DNA from: Chromera velia
Lineage: Eukaryota > Sar > Chromeraceae
Assembly: GCA_018398765.1 (NCBI GenBank)
Contig: JAHBMJ010002283.1
Location: 1 to 20,569, forward strand
DNA: 20,569 nucleotides
Direction of reading: 5' to 3'
A model generated the notes under the pieces. The model saw only the letters and a list, made by a program, of their open reading frames with translations. It searched no databases and had not been told where the DNA came from. The position numbers were made by a program, and so were the translations under genes. How positions within the stretch are numbered: the stretch's first letter is position 1; every line of letters begins with the position of its first letter. Positions 1 through 11,300 of this stretch are shown here, in pieces.

Positions 1-1134
1 GGTCAATTTTGGTTGGCAGTTAACCGCAGAAAAGCTGAGAAGAAGGACAGAGCGCGTGGGACACACGCTCCAAGGGGGAGGGGCACGTAACATAGTGAGG
101 CGAGCCACGGGACCGGCCAATCCCGGGGTGAGCCGAACTAACGCACACCGCCGCCGCACGGGACGCCCGCAGCTCAGAGACCAACACATGCACGCAGGCT
201 CATGGAGGCGCCGCCATGCCAGTCTGTATTAGAAGAGAATTAAATAAAATAGAAATAAAGTGGAATTAATTCAGTCAGCTGCGTATAGCCTGGATTGAGT
301 AAACAACAGTTGCTTGCAAAGCTTCTAGAAGCAGTTTGGAAGTGAACCTTGCACTAACAGACTTTCCGTAGTAGAGATCTAACCTAACTAAGTGCGCTCA
401 CTTAGGAGAAGAGGAGCTACCTCCTTACGAATCACTTATCACTTAATTCCCGGCATTACACAGTTCCGAACATTAATTAATCTCATTAAATTCCTTAAAA
501 CTTTAACCCGGCCGGTTTTATATGCATGGTAGAAAAACTTCAAACTTATTATGGTCTTTTGCATGCTATTCGGAAGAATCGGAACATGATCCGAACATGA
601 TTCCGGTTTAAAACATATACATACACAATGCATTAAGGACTGCATGGATTAAGGAAATTTGACCAAAGAGTGAACAGAAGAAAATGCACACTCATTCAGT
701 CTCAGTGTCATTTAGTCATATCAATCATCAAGGAAGAAAAAGGTTTAATAAAAAACCTGTCTTCCCACTTTTTTTTGCAAGGAGCCTTAGAAGGAGCCCT
801 GTTTGCGTTGTCGATTATAGAAGCTAGGATGGAGAACATGTGGAAATCTTTTCTTTCCGTCCTTTCTTGCATCCACGCCTTCATTGCGTGCGAGAATCTC
901 ACTTAGATGCCAAAGCGCAAGGGAGGAGAGTAAACAACGAGCAGGAAGAAGAAGGGGGAGAAAATTTAAAGAACAACAACAGCAGACTAATAATAATCTG
1001 ATCAAAACTCAATTCATTCCCTCTCTTCGGAAGTTGTTCACGCAAACAAGGGACGGGGGACTCTTTTTCTCTGTTTCTCCTTCTGCCTCTCTTGCCCTCT
1101 GTCCCTCTATCTCCATTGCTTTCTCTGTCTCACT

Positions 1135-1137
<3 letters not shown>
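1..1137. other. GC-rich edge (1-230), AT-rich island (231-660) and gene-free sequence
   Basis: The first 230 bp are GC-rich and include GGCCAATC (CCAAT-like) near 116-123. The AT-rich island holds a small hairpin (CTAAGTG 388-394 with CACTTAG 399-405) and a doubled GAACATGAT motif near 582-602. No convincing gene was found; a 78-codon frame at 670-906 starts with GTG and has no recognisable domain. Confidence 0.5.
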
Positions 1138-1194
<57 letters not shown>

Positions 1195-1253
1195 AGCAAG
1201 GAGGGAGGAAGGAAGGAGAGAAGAAAGGTAGGTAGAAGTGAAAGAAAGAAAGC

Positions 1254-1286
<33 letters not shown>

Positions 1287-1290
1287 GAGA
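1138..1290. repeat. Compound microsatellite (CA)n(GA)n then (CAGA)n
   Basis: (CA)n runs 1138-1168, (GA)n 1169-1194, a GA-rich link follows, and (CAGA)n runs about 1255-1286. All apparent long frames across it are Ser/Leu/Val or Arg/Glu repeats caused by the repeat itself. Confidence 0.95.
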
Positions 1291-1733
1291 AAGGGAAAAG
1301 AGAACCAGGAAGAGAAAGAAGAAGCGGCCCGAGGTTTTTCCCCCAACCACACAGACAAGACAAGAAAGCTGAAACAAGACAAACACTCAGGTGGACACAA
1401 AAAATCGAGACAGAGAAGCAGCCAGAGAATCCGTACAGAATCAAAAAACACAATGCCACGATAAGATGAAACAGACAGAAAAGTACATCAAGCGTACAGT
1501 ACCAAAAACCACTTCCAGAGAAATGATGCGAAGCCAAAACCAAAAAGCTGCCGGGAGCAAAAAGAGACATGAGCAACCAAAAAAGCAGTGATTCGCTGAC
1601 AACCGTCTCTCTCCTGATCTTTCATACATTTCCTCGTATTGCAGTGCCGCAGCGTTCGAGCACATGCGAAGGCAGTGTAATCAAATCTCGAACAACTCTT
1701 TTCTTCCTTAAATTGCAGAAGGCAAACGACAAA

Positions 1734-1813
1734 ATGCGTCTCTGCCGTCCATCAACTGCGCATCTCAAGGTGGCAGTTCCTCTCCTCTTCTTCCTCCCTC
1801 CGTCCCTGTCTAC
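1734..1813 (+). CDS. Possible first coding exon with signal peptide
   Basis: TTGCAG (1713-1718) is followed 15 bases later by ATG 1734, the same layout as the small genes at 17340 and 18005. The frame begins MRLCRPSTAHLK, then a hydrophobic stretch (VAVPLLFFLPPSLSTYAF) like a signal peptide. A donor GTATGC at 1814 would end the exon in phase 2. The frame is open without splicing to 2108 but becomes low-complexity Phe/Ser/Leu from pyrimidine-rich DNA. No convincing downstream exon was found, so this may be chance. Confidence 0.2.
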
Positions 1814-2044
1814 GTATGCGTTCCCTGCATGCACGTTCCTCTGCCAGAGTTCCACTGCAGCCAACCAGGGATCTTTTCGTTTTTTCTTTGCTTCTTTCTT
1901 TTTCTGTTTCTTTCTTTTTGTCTATTTCCGTTCGCTCTCCCCATTCTTCCTCATTCGTTCGTTCGTGCCTCTTTTCCGTCATCACCCCCCACCCAGCCAC
2001 CGTTCATATCCACCGATCCTTTCCTCGACGATGTTCACTGAGAG

Positions 2045-2048
<4 letters not shown>

Positions 2049-2077
<29 letters not shown>
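2049..2077. repeat. (TC)n microsatellite
   Basis: About 14 TC units within a longer pyrimidine-rich plus strand (about 1880-2080). Confidence 0.95.
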
Positions 2078-2080
<3 letters not shown>

Positions 2081-2109
2081 TCGCATAAATTCCATGTGTT
2101 CACTTTAAA

Positions 2110-2718
2110 ATTTTATGCAGAAGAAGACTGTTCCATGCATACGTACTTACGCCCTGCATCTATGAATAATCGTAAGTTCCTTCCTTTCCCCCTTTCGCAC
2201 AGGTAGCTTGATACTGTCAGGTCTCCAAGGGGACCCTGTTCACTTCTTGAGCCTCCTTTCCTCGTTCATGTGACTTCATCGCTCTTTAAAAATTGCCCCC
2301 CAGGTTCAAAAGTTCTTCTCTGTAAATTCATGCAAATGCAATGAAGCCTTTCTGGAAAAGCAGAAAGAAAGGGGGGAAGAGGGCGACACGAAGATTCACG
2401 CTCATGGGGTCTTAGGAAGCAGGGCAGAAAGGAGGAAGGACAATCAAATGACGATTCTAACAGCTGGTGAGTGAAAGAATGAGCAGAGCAACTCGAAGGA
2501 GGGCGAAAGAAGACACGATGGCGCAGTTGCAGAGGAACGAAAAATTGAGCGACGAGCACATACGCCTCGCTCCCTGTCTTCTTTTTTTCTCCTGCTCATA
2601 CTGCGATTTTCTTTTTCTTCTCTACATCGACAATCCTTCCGGTCGCGCTCCTTCGTTCCCTCCCACCTTCAGACTCCGGCCTTTCATTACTTCCGCAACC
2701 CTTACCCACTCACGCCAC

Positions 2719-2759
<41 letters not shown>

Positions 2760-3416
2760 ATTGGATCGGTGAGGGGGTGGATGCATGAGTTTTTTCCAGC
2801 AGCAGCGTAGCAGCAAACACTCGCATGAGAGAGGGGTAAAGAGCAGCGGTCCAACAGACAATTGACCGTGTCAAGAACTAAGAAACGAGAGAGAGGGAGA
2901 GAGGAGGGGGGAGAAGGTACAAAGAGAGCTAGAGGGGAGAAGAATCGACAGAAGTGAGTAAAGGGGTAAAAGAGGAAGAGAGGCAGAAACAAAATCTGAG
3001 AGAGAGCAGACCCAAAGGCGCGTGCCATTCAATTCATTCATTCGATCTTATCGATTCCCGTGAGACCCAAAAACTTTATTCATCCATACCTTCATCCGGC
3101 CATCATGCATTTCTCTCTCTCTTACAATTCTGTTCTACCACAAGGAGAAGTGCCGAGATTCTTAAACTCGCATTGCTTTTTTGACCGGATTAAGAAACCC
3201 GATAACACCATTACCCTTTTCTAAACCCCACACTTTTGTCCCCTTCTTTCAACACATACTGGTTGCTTTCTGAATTTCGACCACCTCAAAACTTTCTCGC
3301 ACAATCTCGAAGAGCAAAAACAGATACAGAAGAATAATCTTCTCCACGTTATTCTTCTGCAGCTCTTTTTGATCTTCCCCATGATGCACTCTCCACCCTC
3401 CTCCCTCAAAAGAGCC
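2110..3416. other. Low-complexity intergenic sequence, no gene resolved
   Basis: Alternating pyrimidine-rich and GA-rich blocks. A TGCAG-type acceptor on the minus strand (ending at 3359) could start a further exon of the 3417-4390 gene, with short frames reaching stops near 3221-3260, but the choice of frame is not supported. Confidence 0.4.
2729..2757. repeat. (GA)n microsatellite
   Basis: About 14 GA units; GA-rich sequence resumes at 2886-2935. Confidence 0.95.
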
Positions 3417-4390
3417 TCACAAAAAACAAGCGAAATCTGTCGCCCAGCAGAGACGCCCCCACTCCCCGGCTCTCCTCAGCTCTTCCAGATCTCTTCTCTC
3501 ATCCAGCAGGGAGGCCTTGTCCGGCAGTGGCCCCTCTCCGCCTTCCTCTGTCTTCTGTTCTCCGAAACTCTCCCCCACCCTGCTCTCCTCCTCAGAAGAC
3601 CCACTCTCACCTGAACCCTCAAAGCCCTTTGCAGTTCCTCATCTACGGGTGGAAGAACCCACCCGGGAGAAGTGGGGGGTGGGGAGGGCAGAGAAAAAGA
3701 AGAGGGAGAAAGGGGCGAAGAACAAGGGGCGATCTCGCCTTCTCCTCGCACTGCCGCTAGTAGAATTCCCCTGTCCATTCTGTTTCTCTTCCCGTTCCCC
3801 TTCACGGAAAGTGGAGCAAAAACCTCACCAGGTGCAGACGACGCTTTGTCCTCTGGGATCACTTTTGAGTGTTGCATGCAGGGGAGGGAGACCGGAGAGA
3901 GTGCCTGCCCCCCTCCATCGCAGGAGAAAAGTTCTCTGAGAGTCGGTGATGTGACACTCGGGAACTCTGGAATACGGTCCATGGGCAATGCTGTCTGAGT
4001 GTGAGGCGCTTTTGAGGCCTCTTTGATCTTCCTGTTCTGATCCTCCTCCTTCTCATCTTCATCTTCATCCAAAAGTGATCTCTTTCGAGAGCTCTGCACA
4101 CTCTGTGAGGAGCATGAATCCTCGCGATAGGCGGTCGTTTGTGTGCGGAGAGGGTCCGTTTTCCCTTTTTGGTCGTCCGGACCGAGCAGACGCAGAGGCG
4201 GAGTGGAGGCGCCCCTGTGAGGAAGAAAGGGGACCACAGCGCAAGGGGGCACAAGGCCCAGATGAGGCGGCTGGTGTGAAAAATTCATACCGCTTTCGTG
4301 CGTACGCACGGAGTTGGACTGATTGGTCGGTGAAGTTCTCTGAGTCTTCTTTGCGTCCGCAAAGAATACTGATTTGAAAAAGTCAAGATG
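3417..4390 (-). CDS. Hypothetical protein, probable spliced gene, 5' end unresolved
   Basis: One minus-strand frame is open from 4444 to 3476 (322 codons), but it starts with TTG and a pyrimidine tract ending TCGCAG lies just before 4390, so 4390 is a likely exon start. The frame encodes a disordered, charged protein with a basic/acidic stretch KRSLLDEDEDEKEEDQNRK and no family I recognise. Downstream a second frame takes over: an intron from 3828 (donor GTGAGG, phase 1) to 3611 (acceptor TTCAG after a strongly pyrimidine-rich tract) would join SSAPG to ESGSSEEESRVGESF and continue through a predicted coiled-coil-like LLDERRDLEELRRAGEWG to TGA at 3417-3419. Alternatively the 322-codon frame is read unspliced, or uses the donor at 3610. 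A small exon with ATG at 4672 and donor GTCAGT at 4628 might be the start, but its phase does not fit directly. Confidence 0.42.
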
Positions 4391-4945
4391 CTGCGAGCGA
4401 GAAGACGGATGAAAGAGGAAAAAAAAAGTATTGGGATAAAACAAGGACCAAGTCGATGAGGTGAATCAGTGAAGAGGCTGGAAAATCTGCACTGGACAAA
4501 GAAAAACTTCACTTGGAGGACCAAGGAAGACGAATACACAGACCATGTCGTCTTACACAGACGGAAAAATAACACGCACAGCACCACATAACGAGTGCAG
4601 CCAGGAGGAAACTACATTTTGGACTGACTCTGTATGTAGAGAGTCGCGCCGAAGCTCGTCCTGCGAGCTCATGACCTGGAACAGCTAGGACAACCTTGGA
4701 GAGAGGATTTGAGACGAGGAGACGGCTACCAGACTGAACAAGCCAGTCACAAGTCTTCTTGCAAAAGGAAGAGCGAGACAATGACGGCTGCTCTCCCCGG
4801 ATTCACATGCAATCACACAAGACGGTCCTGCACCTTCCACCTTCAAGCTCGACAAATCATCTGGAAGTCTATGGAGTATTATGGAGTTCCATGGAGTTCC
4901 ACAATGTTCCACAAAGACTGGCCAGGAGACCGGAGAGCGTCCAAA

Positions 4946-4996
4946 CCCCGCGCGGCCGCGGCCCGCCTGCGAGTGCTGGCGGCGCGGTCCCTCGAG
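4946..4996. promoter_or_regulatory. GC-rich island between divergent genes
   Basis: A short, strongly GC- and CpG-rich stretch (containing GCGCGGCCGCGG and GGCGGCGCGG) stands out from roughly 50% GC surroundings. It lies between the minus-strand gene candidate (about 3417-4390, possibly starting at 4672) and the Kelch gene start at 5311. A bidirectional promoter is inferred from position and from the similar island at 17606-17697; no TATA box or initiator was identified. Confidence 0.35.
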
Positions 4997-5310
4997 GTCG
5001 AAAATCTCGCAGTGATTCTCGTGGGACAGATATGGGACAGATCGATGATGACAGATCTCTCTCTCACTCGATGTTGCTTTCCAGCCTTCCTCAGCATGCC
5101 ATTGCTTGTTGTAGAGTAAGAACACAGGGCAAGCACGCTGAAAAGGACGCGAAGAGGGCTGTTGTCTGTATCCGTTGTTGATAACAAGGTTGTGCTTGCT
5201 CTGAAGTCTGCAGCTCAGTCTGCCGAGCTTCGTCTTCGGTCTGCTGCTTCCCACCTCTCTTGGACGCACAGAAGGAAAATAAACGAGCCAGGAACACATC
5301 CAAGAAGGTT

Positions 5311-8300
5311 ATGGACATGGCAGGCAACAGCCAGGACGCCCTTCCACTCCGAGTCTGGAGAGATGTCGTCGCAACAGGGTCGCCTCCCTGCAGAGTCAGT
5401 CTGTCAGTCCGCAATGCCGTCTCCATCGGTCTCTGACTGTTGGGCAGCCTCCCTGTTTGCGTGAGTGTCTCTGTCCGCATGCATTTCTTCCTTCACGTTC
5501 TTCCGCGCGCCGTCCTGCCTATCTGTTGGTTGTCTGTCACAGGGTGTGGGTGCATACTGAATGCTTGCCTACGCTCTTATGAAACCCCAGTTACTGTCCG
5601 TTGTCTTTGTCTTCCTGTCATCCTCGGGTCTCTCTCTGTGAGGAAAGAAGAATGTCGAGAAGGGAGAAATGTTATTGGATATGTGTGAGGGGTCACACAC
5701 ACCCGCATGGACAGGCAGCAGTCTCGCAGTATCTTGTTGTTCTTGTGTTTCGGCGCGTGCCTAGGTCTTGTCTTCCTTAATTTGCCTGGGTCTTCCTCTT
5801 TGTCCGTCTCTCTTCAGTTCCTCCACCCTACCCCTCCTCCATCCCTCCATCCCTGACCCATTTGGCTCATTGGTGTCGTCTACCCTCTTGCTTGTCTATT
5901 CATCTTTCGTTGTTTCTTTTTTTCGCTTCCTTTCTTCCGTCACCCGATGCATGTGCAACGGATTGCAATATCTTCATGCAGAGGTCTCTCCACGTGGCTG
6001 TGTATGCATGTAATTCTTCATATATGATGTTTCTTCATACATATATTTTCTGTGTGAAAGTAAATGCATTCATGCAGAGGTCTCTCCACGTGGCTGTGAC
6101 ACTGAGGGAGCATATGTACGTCTTCGGAGGCTACGACGGAGGGTCGCGCGTGAACGATTTCTTCAGATACGATTTCAGTCAGTCAGTCCGGCAGGCAACG
6201 TTGGGATTCTATTAATGAAATATGATGCCAGAAATGCATCGAGAATGTGTGAAGTGTTTGCATGAGCGTGAGGTACGAGGAGGTGGTGGACGGGAGGAGT
6301 TCAAGGGGCGGTGGGGGGAAGAAGACAAAGACAAATGCAGAAACAAGCAGGACGTTCAAGAAATACGAGAGAAGTTCAACAAGAAGGTGAAAAGCACACG
6401 TTTGTCCTTTTTCCTCAACGGTCGATTTCCTTCTATCGGCCATTTGTCGAGTTCTTTTTTTTGTTTGTCCATTGCTCGTGAATGCTAGCTCGACGTGTGA
6501 CGTTGTGGTGTAGGATCAAAGAAAGGTTTCCTTCCTGGACTCTGCAGGCACACGTCTGTAGGGTATTGAATGAACCATAGACTGATATCATCTTCCTTTC
6601 TGTTTTTTTGTGCCTTCATAGAAGCTCTGCCTGCTTTCCTGGCTGTGTATCGTATCCATTGATTGATGAATTGATTCATTGTGTGGGTGAGTGAGTGCAG
6701 AGGCAAGGAAGTGGGAGAACCTCACTCCAACCAACACCCACGACTACCCGAATGCAAGGTGAGATGGACGAAGGGGGTGAGGGCATGGACAGATTGCAGG
6801 CAGACAGGTTGCATGACGAGGTGCAGTACATCTCTTTTAAAAGAAGGATAGAGAAGGTTTGATGGCATGAGAAAAACGGGGAATGGGATTAGTGTGGAAG
6901 GATGTTCTCCTCTCTTCTCTTTTCTACTCCAAAAAATCTGGATCGAGGCTTTGCACTGGACTCATCGCCTGGTCTCTCCGCATGGATGAGCCGGTCGCTT
7001 TATAATTCGCATTGCAAGTGCAAACAGCCATGCAGCTTCCATTCCACCAAAATCCTGCTTCATTGCCAGCAGTCACAGTCAGAGGAAGGTCCCGAAAAGT
7101 CCCCAAACTGTGTCCCGGAAAGCGTTTTTACACTCCATGCATTGACCGTTTGCCTGCACCTATATATATAACTAAAGCCCCTGTCACATGCAAGCATATG
7201 AAAAATTCTGATCGGCTCAGTTGGTTAGAATGCTCAACTTACACCCGTAAGTCCCGAGTTCACTTCCCGCAAGGGTCGGAAATTGTCTCACAAGCACCTG
7301 GAGAGGTCCTGCATGCACGCGGCCCCGGCCACGGCACACGAAGTGTCAGGCGGGTCCGACCATGCGAACCCCTCCAGGCCGCAGCGGCAAGCGTGTGGTA
7401 AGTGAAAGCAGGCAGTGGTCGGTCCCCCCTCGGGCCACTGTAGAGAACAAAGACGCGGCCGCCCGGCCAGGTGCCTCCTCTGTCAGGGCGGTGACAAAGG
7501 TCCGGGCGTGGTGTTAAAGTTGGTTGACGGTTCGCGGCGCCTCAACAGCCTGCAGGAGCGCGTGCACGCGGTGACTGTTCTTCCTTTCTCTGCAGAGATC
7601 GACACGTTGCTGTGGCACACGAACGAAGGAACTGCATCTACCTGTTTGGAGGTTCGTGTGCCTACTTTCCTCTGTCTCGATCTCTGTTTAGTTTCTTCGC
7701 CCGCTGCCGGACTTTTGGCATTTTTTTTCGCCTCTCTTTTTGTTTTTTTGCCTTTTTTTAATTCTGTGACTGCATATACTCCGCCCCATGAATTGACGCA
7801 GTCGCTTGGTCAACTCTTTCTTTGCAGTCTAGAGTGTGTGGGGTGGGGGGGGGAGAGAGAGGGAGGGAGGGCTGCTATCTGCAAAACCATCCTCCGTTTG
7901 CATTTGCCTGTGCGCTCGACCATTGACTGACTGAATGATTGACCAACTGACTGACTGAATGAATGATTGAATGACTGAATGACTGACTGACTGACTGTAT
8001 GATTGACTGACTGGCTGACTGACTGACTTAATGATTGACTGACTGAATGAATGAATGATTGATTAACTGAGTGACTCGCTCGTTGCATGCAGGTTATGAC
8101 GGCAACAGTCGCGTCTCTGATTTCTGGCAGTACGATGCAGGTCGGTTGGTGGGGTCAGTCTGTCTTTCTGTCTACATGCATTTCGAGAAGATAGACTCCT
8201 GTTCTCAGTTCGTTCATGTGTGATAAAAAGCAGTTTGTTCGTGTGGCTGAGTCTCTGTCGACCTTCTGCGCGCAGCGACTCTTTTTTGGCTGTCCTTTTC

Positions 8301-11300
8301 TTCTCTCTGAGTTGGCCGGGCATTGCATCTGGACTCTTGTATGCTCTATCCATGTCGATTTGTAATTCTTGCGGAGGTCACAACCTCAACCTTGCTCTCT
8401 GCTCTGATCCTAAAACATCCCTCTGCATCTGCACAGGCTCTTTGTGACAGCATACGTGCATGTCATGTAGGAGAGAACCGTCTTCTCTGTCTGTCTGTGT
8501 GCAGAGAAAAACGAGTGGAGCATTCTGTGGCGAGATCCATCGGAGGGTGTGGGGCCGTCTGCAAGGTCTGCGTTCTTTTTTTTTGCCTTTTGGAGATGGA
8601 ATGTACGTACGCCTTTTTCATTTCCCTCTTCATGTGTTTCCTTCAGGAGTTCCAAAGACGTCTGTTGCATGCCTTCTACAATATGTTCGTTCGTTCGTTC
8701 GTTCTGCAAAGCAAATTGGAGGACCAGGGTGGGGGGGGGCGTCCGCTCCGCTTTTTTTTTGTCTGTGTGTAAAGCGGCTTATGATCGCTCACTTACTTTC
8801 AATTCGCACGTAGCCGTGCATCCGTCAGACGTCGCACGCATGCATTCTCACTGTCTGCAGACATTCCCACAGCGGCATCGTGTTTGAGGACTCCGTGTAC
8901 ATCTTCGCGGGGTACGACGGGAACTACAGGAACGATCTCTGGCAATATGACCTCGGTCAGTTAGTTTGTATGCCCTGTCTGTTTGTTTATCTGTCTGATG
9001 TATCGGTAGTCTGCCAACAAGAGAAAGCAGAAGATGAGACAGGGAAAAGCCTTTGCCGGTCTATATGCCTGACTCTCTGTATGTCTGTCCGCCAGATATT
9101 TGTGTGTGCTGAACGCTGTGGCTCCTAATCTCTTCTTTCTCGTCTTCTCTGCAGACACAAAGAGATGGTCCCAACAGGACTTCAGCCACCTGACTCAGAG
9201 GGACATGACTCAGAGCCTGCCCCGTGCCAGGTCGGTCGGTGACTTCGTGCCTCGACCTCTGTTCCGGCTGATTCAATCAATCCAGTTTCCCTCTTGCCTA
9301 AATTGAGAAAGGAAAGGATAGGTACAAGATGAATGATCAAGCTGAGGTCGTAACCGTACGCCTTTCTGTTTCTCTGGCTCTCTCAGTTGCTTCTCCCGTT
9401 TCTCCCTCATGAGTTGCGCATCTTGGCATGCGCATGTGCGTGAGTGACTCATGCAAGTACTCAGATGACAAAGGTGCAATGTCATACACGAGCGCATCAG
9501 CTAGATTTCACACGTTCACGGGCTTCTGAATGATTGCCGTGGTCTTCCTTTTGGGGGCTTTGGCGCCATTTTTGTGGGCCATAGTCTTCGTCCACCCATC
9601 AATGCATTCCTCTTAATTTTTCTCCTACATGCAGATACCGTACCTCTGCAAGTTGTTGGAGGGACCGCATGCTCGTTTTTGGGGGTCACGATGGACAGAG
9701 GCACCTGGACGATTTCTGGGAATTCAACCTGAGCTCTCGGGTGTGGACGCAAATTGTGTATGACTCGTCTGGTCAGCAGTTCTTTTTCTTTGCGTGCACG
9801 CATGCTCACGGGGCAGTCTGACGCTTCGATCATGCAGGAAATGGTTCATGATTGGCGTTTTTTTGTGAGGAAGTCGCACGTTGTTTAGCCTCTCTGGCTG
9901 GTCAGAGGGGAGGGCTGGCGGCTCAGGAGGTGGCGGGAGAGAGATTTCTTGTGAAGTAAAAGTTCTCTGGTAGTGCGACGCGTCCGGGCACGAAGCTAGG
10001 TGGGGGCGTCTTGGTTTCTCCAATTGTCAACGCCTTTTTTTTTGTGATAAAACATGGAAGCGGCATTGGACCAGTTGAGGGAGGAAGGGAATCGAGCGTT
10101 TTTGTGAGTATCTCTGTGTGTGTGCATGTACGCTTTGCATGCAGGTGGAAGTCCTCCAATGGCTCGTGACAGTCATGCCGCAGTTGTGCTTGGTGACTCT
10201 CTGTATCTGTTTGGGGGTTCAACTGGAATTGCGAGGAACGACTTGTTCCACTTTCTAATCAGTCAGTCTGTCTGTCTGTCAGTCAGTCAGTCAGTCAGTC
10301 AGTCAGTCAGTCGAGTCTTATTTCTCGCAAAAAAGACAGAAGACCAGACATACAGACTGACTGGCTTCTTCAGGCTTTCCCACTTTCTCTCTCTGTTTCA
10401 TCAAAGAGGAAAAAATAAAAGAAAGTGGGGAGAAAACAGGGCGAGTGGGAACGAACACAGCAGAAAGCGAAGGAAGAGAGAAATTGAGACGATATGCGAA
10501 GAGTTCTTGACGGAGAAAAACGAAGTCACCCTTTCTTTCTCTTCCAGGAGAATTGAGGAACCACGAAGACGGACCAGAGAAAAGGCACTGCGCTCCTTTA
10601 AAAGCAAACGAGGCAAGGACAGAAATAAGGGAAAAGCGTTGGACTGACTGCCTCTTTTTCCTCTCGTCCAAAAACTCTTCCCTCCACTTCCCTTCCTTCA
10701 CAGAGCCCCCCCCGGCGAACAATCCGGAGGAGCCAGTCACAGGCGACTGGACGAAGGTCAAGATAGGAGCCATACACTCGACTGCCCATGTAGGCGCGGG
10801 TGCGGGAACGCCTCTGAGAGATGGAAGAGGCTCAGGCCCTGCGTCAGATGCGGGAAGCTTGGGCACGGACCGACCCTCCACAGCGCCCGCACCTGCAGAC
10901 AGACTGGCTCTCTTGCAGCAGGCTTATTCGAATGAGGGGATGAGTGACACACACAGACTGCCGACTGATCGTCCAGCCGGGTCTGGGTGGATCGGGTTGA
11001 CCTCCGGGGGGGGAGGCAACAGTGCGAGGAGTGGGGAGTCGGCTGCGCAGGGGGCGACGGGTTCTGGGTCCTTCCAGGTGGCTGCGCGTTTTTGTCACAC
11101 AGGGGTTGTGTGGAGGACTTCACTGTTTGTGTTTGGGGGGTATGACGGACAGACGCGATTGAATGACTTCAAGCAAGTGAGACTTGAAGAAGGTCAGTGA
11201 GTTGGGGCACAGCTTGCGGGTATATGAAAAAGTGTTCGCACAGTGGGTGGGTCCGTGGGGTCTCTTGATGGACTCTTGTTCGTCACTCTCTTGCCCATCA

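Larger units (their letters stand above)
5311..11192 (+). other. Kelch propeller exons 1-11 (residues 1-441)
   Basis: Exons: 5311-5394, 6078-6177, 6701-6758, 7596-7651, 8093-8140, 8505-8565, 8861-8955, 9155-9230, 9635-9771, 10145-10261, 10704-11192. Blade cores: YVFGGYDGGSRVND (residues 42-55), YLFGGYDGNSRVSD (96-109), YIFAGYDGNYRND (149-161), LVFGGHDGQRHLDD (206-219), YLFGGSTGIARND (259-271), FVFGGYDGQTRLND (419-432). Each is followed by a Trp-containing strand (W66, W120, W172, W230, W293), with W16 of exon 1 probably closing the propeller by pairing with the last blade. Exon 11 is by far the longest and encodes a linker of about 105 residues rich in G, S, A, T and P between W293 and the sixth core. 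The glycine pair of blade 2 is split by intron 4. Confidence 0.88.

Noticed and set aside
670-906. 78-codon plus-strand frame
   Set aside because: It has a GTG start, no domain and no clear splice sites; the second half looks mildly protein-like but cannot be supported.
884-1231. 115-codon plus-strand frame
   Set aside because: It runs into the (CA)n(GA)n microsatellite; the end is Thr/His then Arg/Glu repeat.
1009-1576. Three overlapping minus-strand frames of 105-148 codons
   Set aside because: They translate microsatellite DNA into Ser/Leu/Val/Cys repeats; no start context, domain or splice signal supports them.
4870-4910. Short repeats of ATGGAGTT-like units
   Set aside because: Only three or four imperfect units; too short to interpret.
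4685-5299. Minus-strand 204-codon frame overlapping the GC island
   Set aside because: It has no recognisable domain, runs through the likely promoter region and conflicts with the Kelch gene start; probably chance in GC-rich DNA.
7205-7284. Functional tRNA gene
   Set aside because: The A box is good, but the D, anticodon and T arms do not fold and the B box is degenerate; a tRNA-derived repeat is likelier.
7918-8078. CRISPR-like array
   Set aside because: The period is four bases with no spacers; it is a degenerate microsatellite inside an intron of a eukaryotic gene.
10120-10647. Unspliced 175-codon plus-strand frame
   Set aside because: Only 10145-10261 matches Kelch; beyond it the frame reads the GTCA microsatellite as Ser/Val/Gln repeats and then intron sequence.
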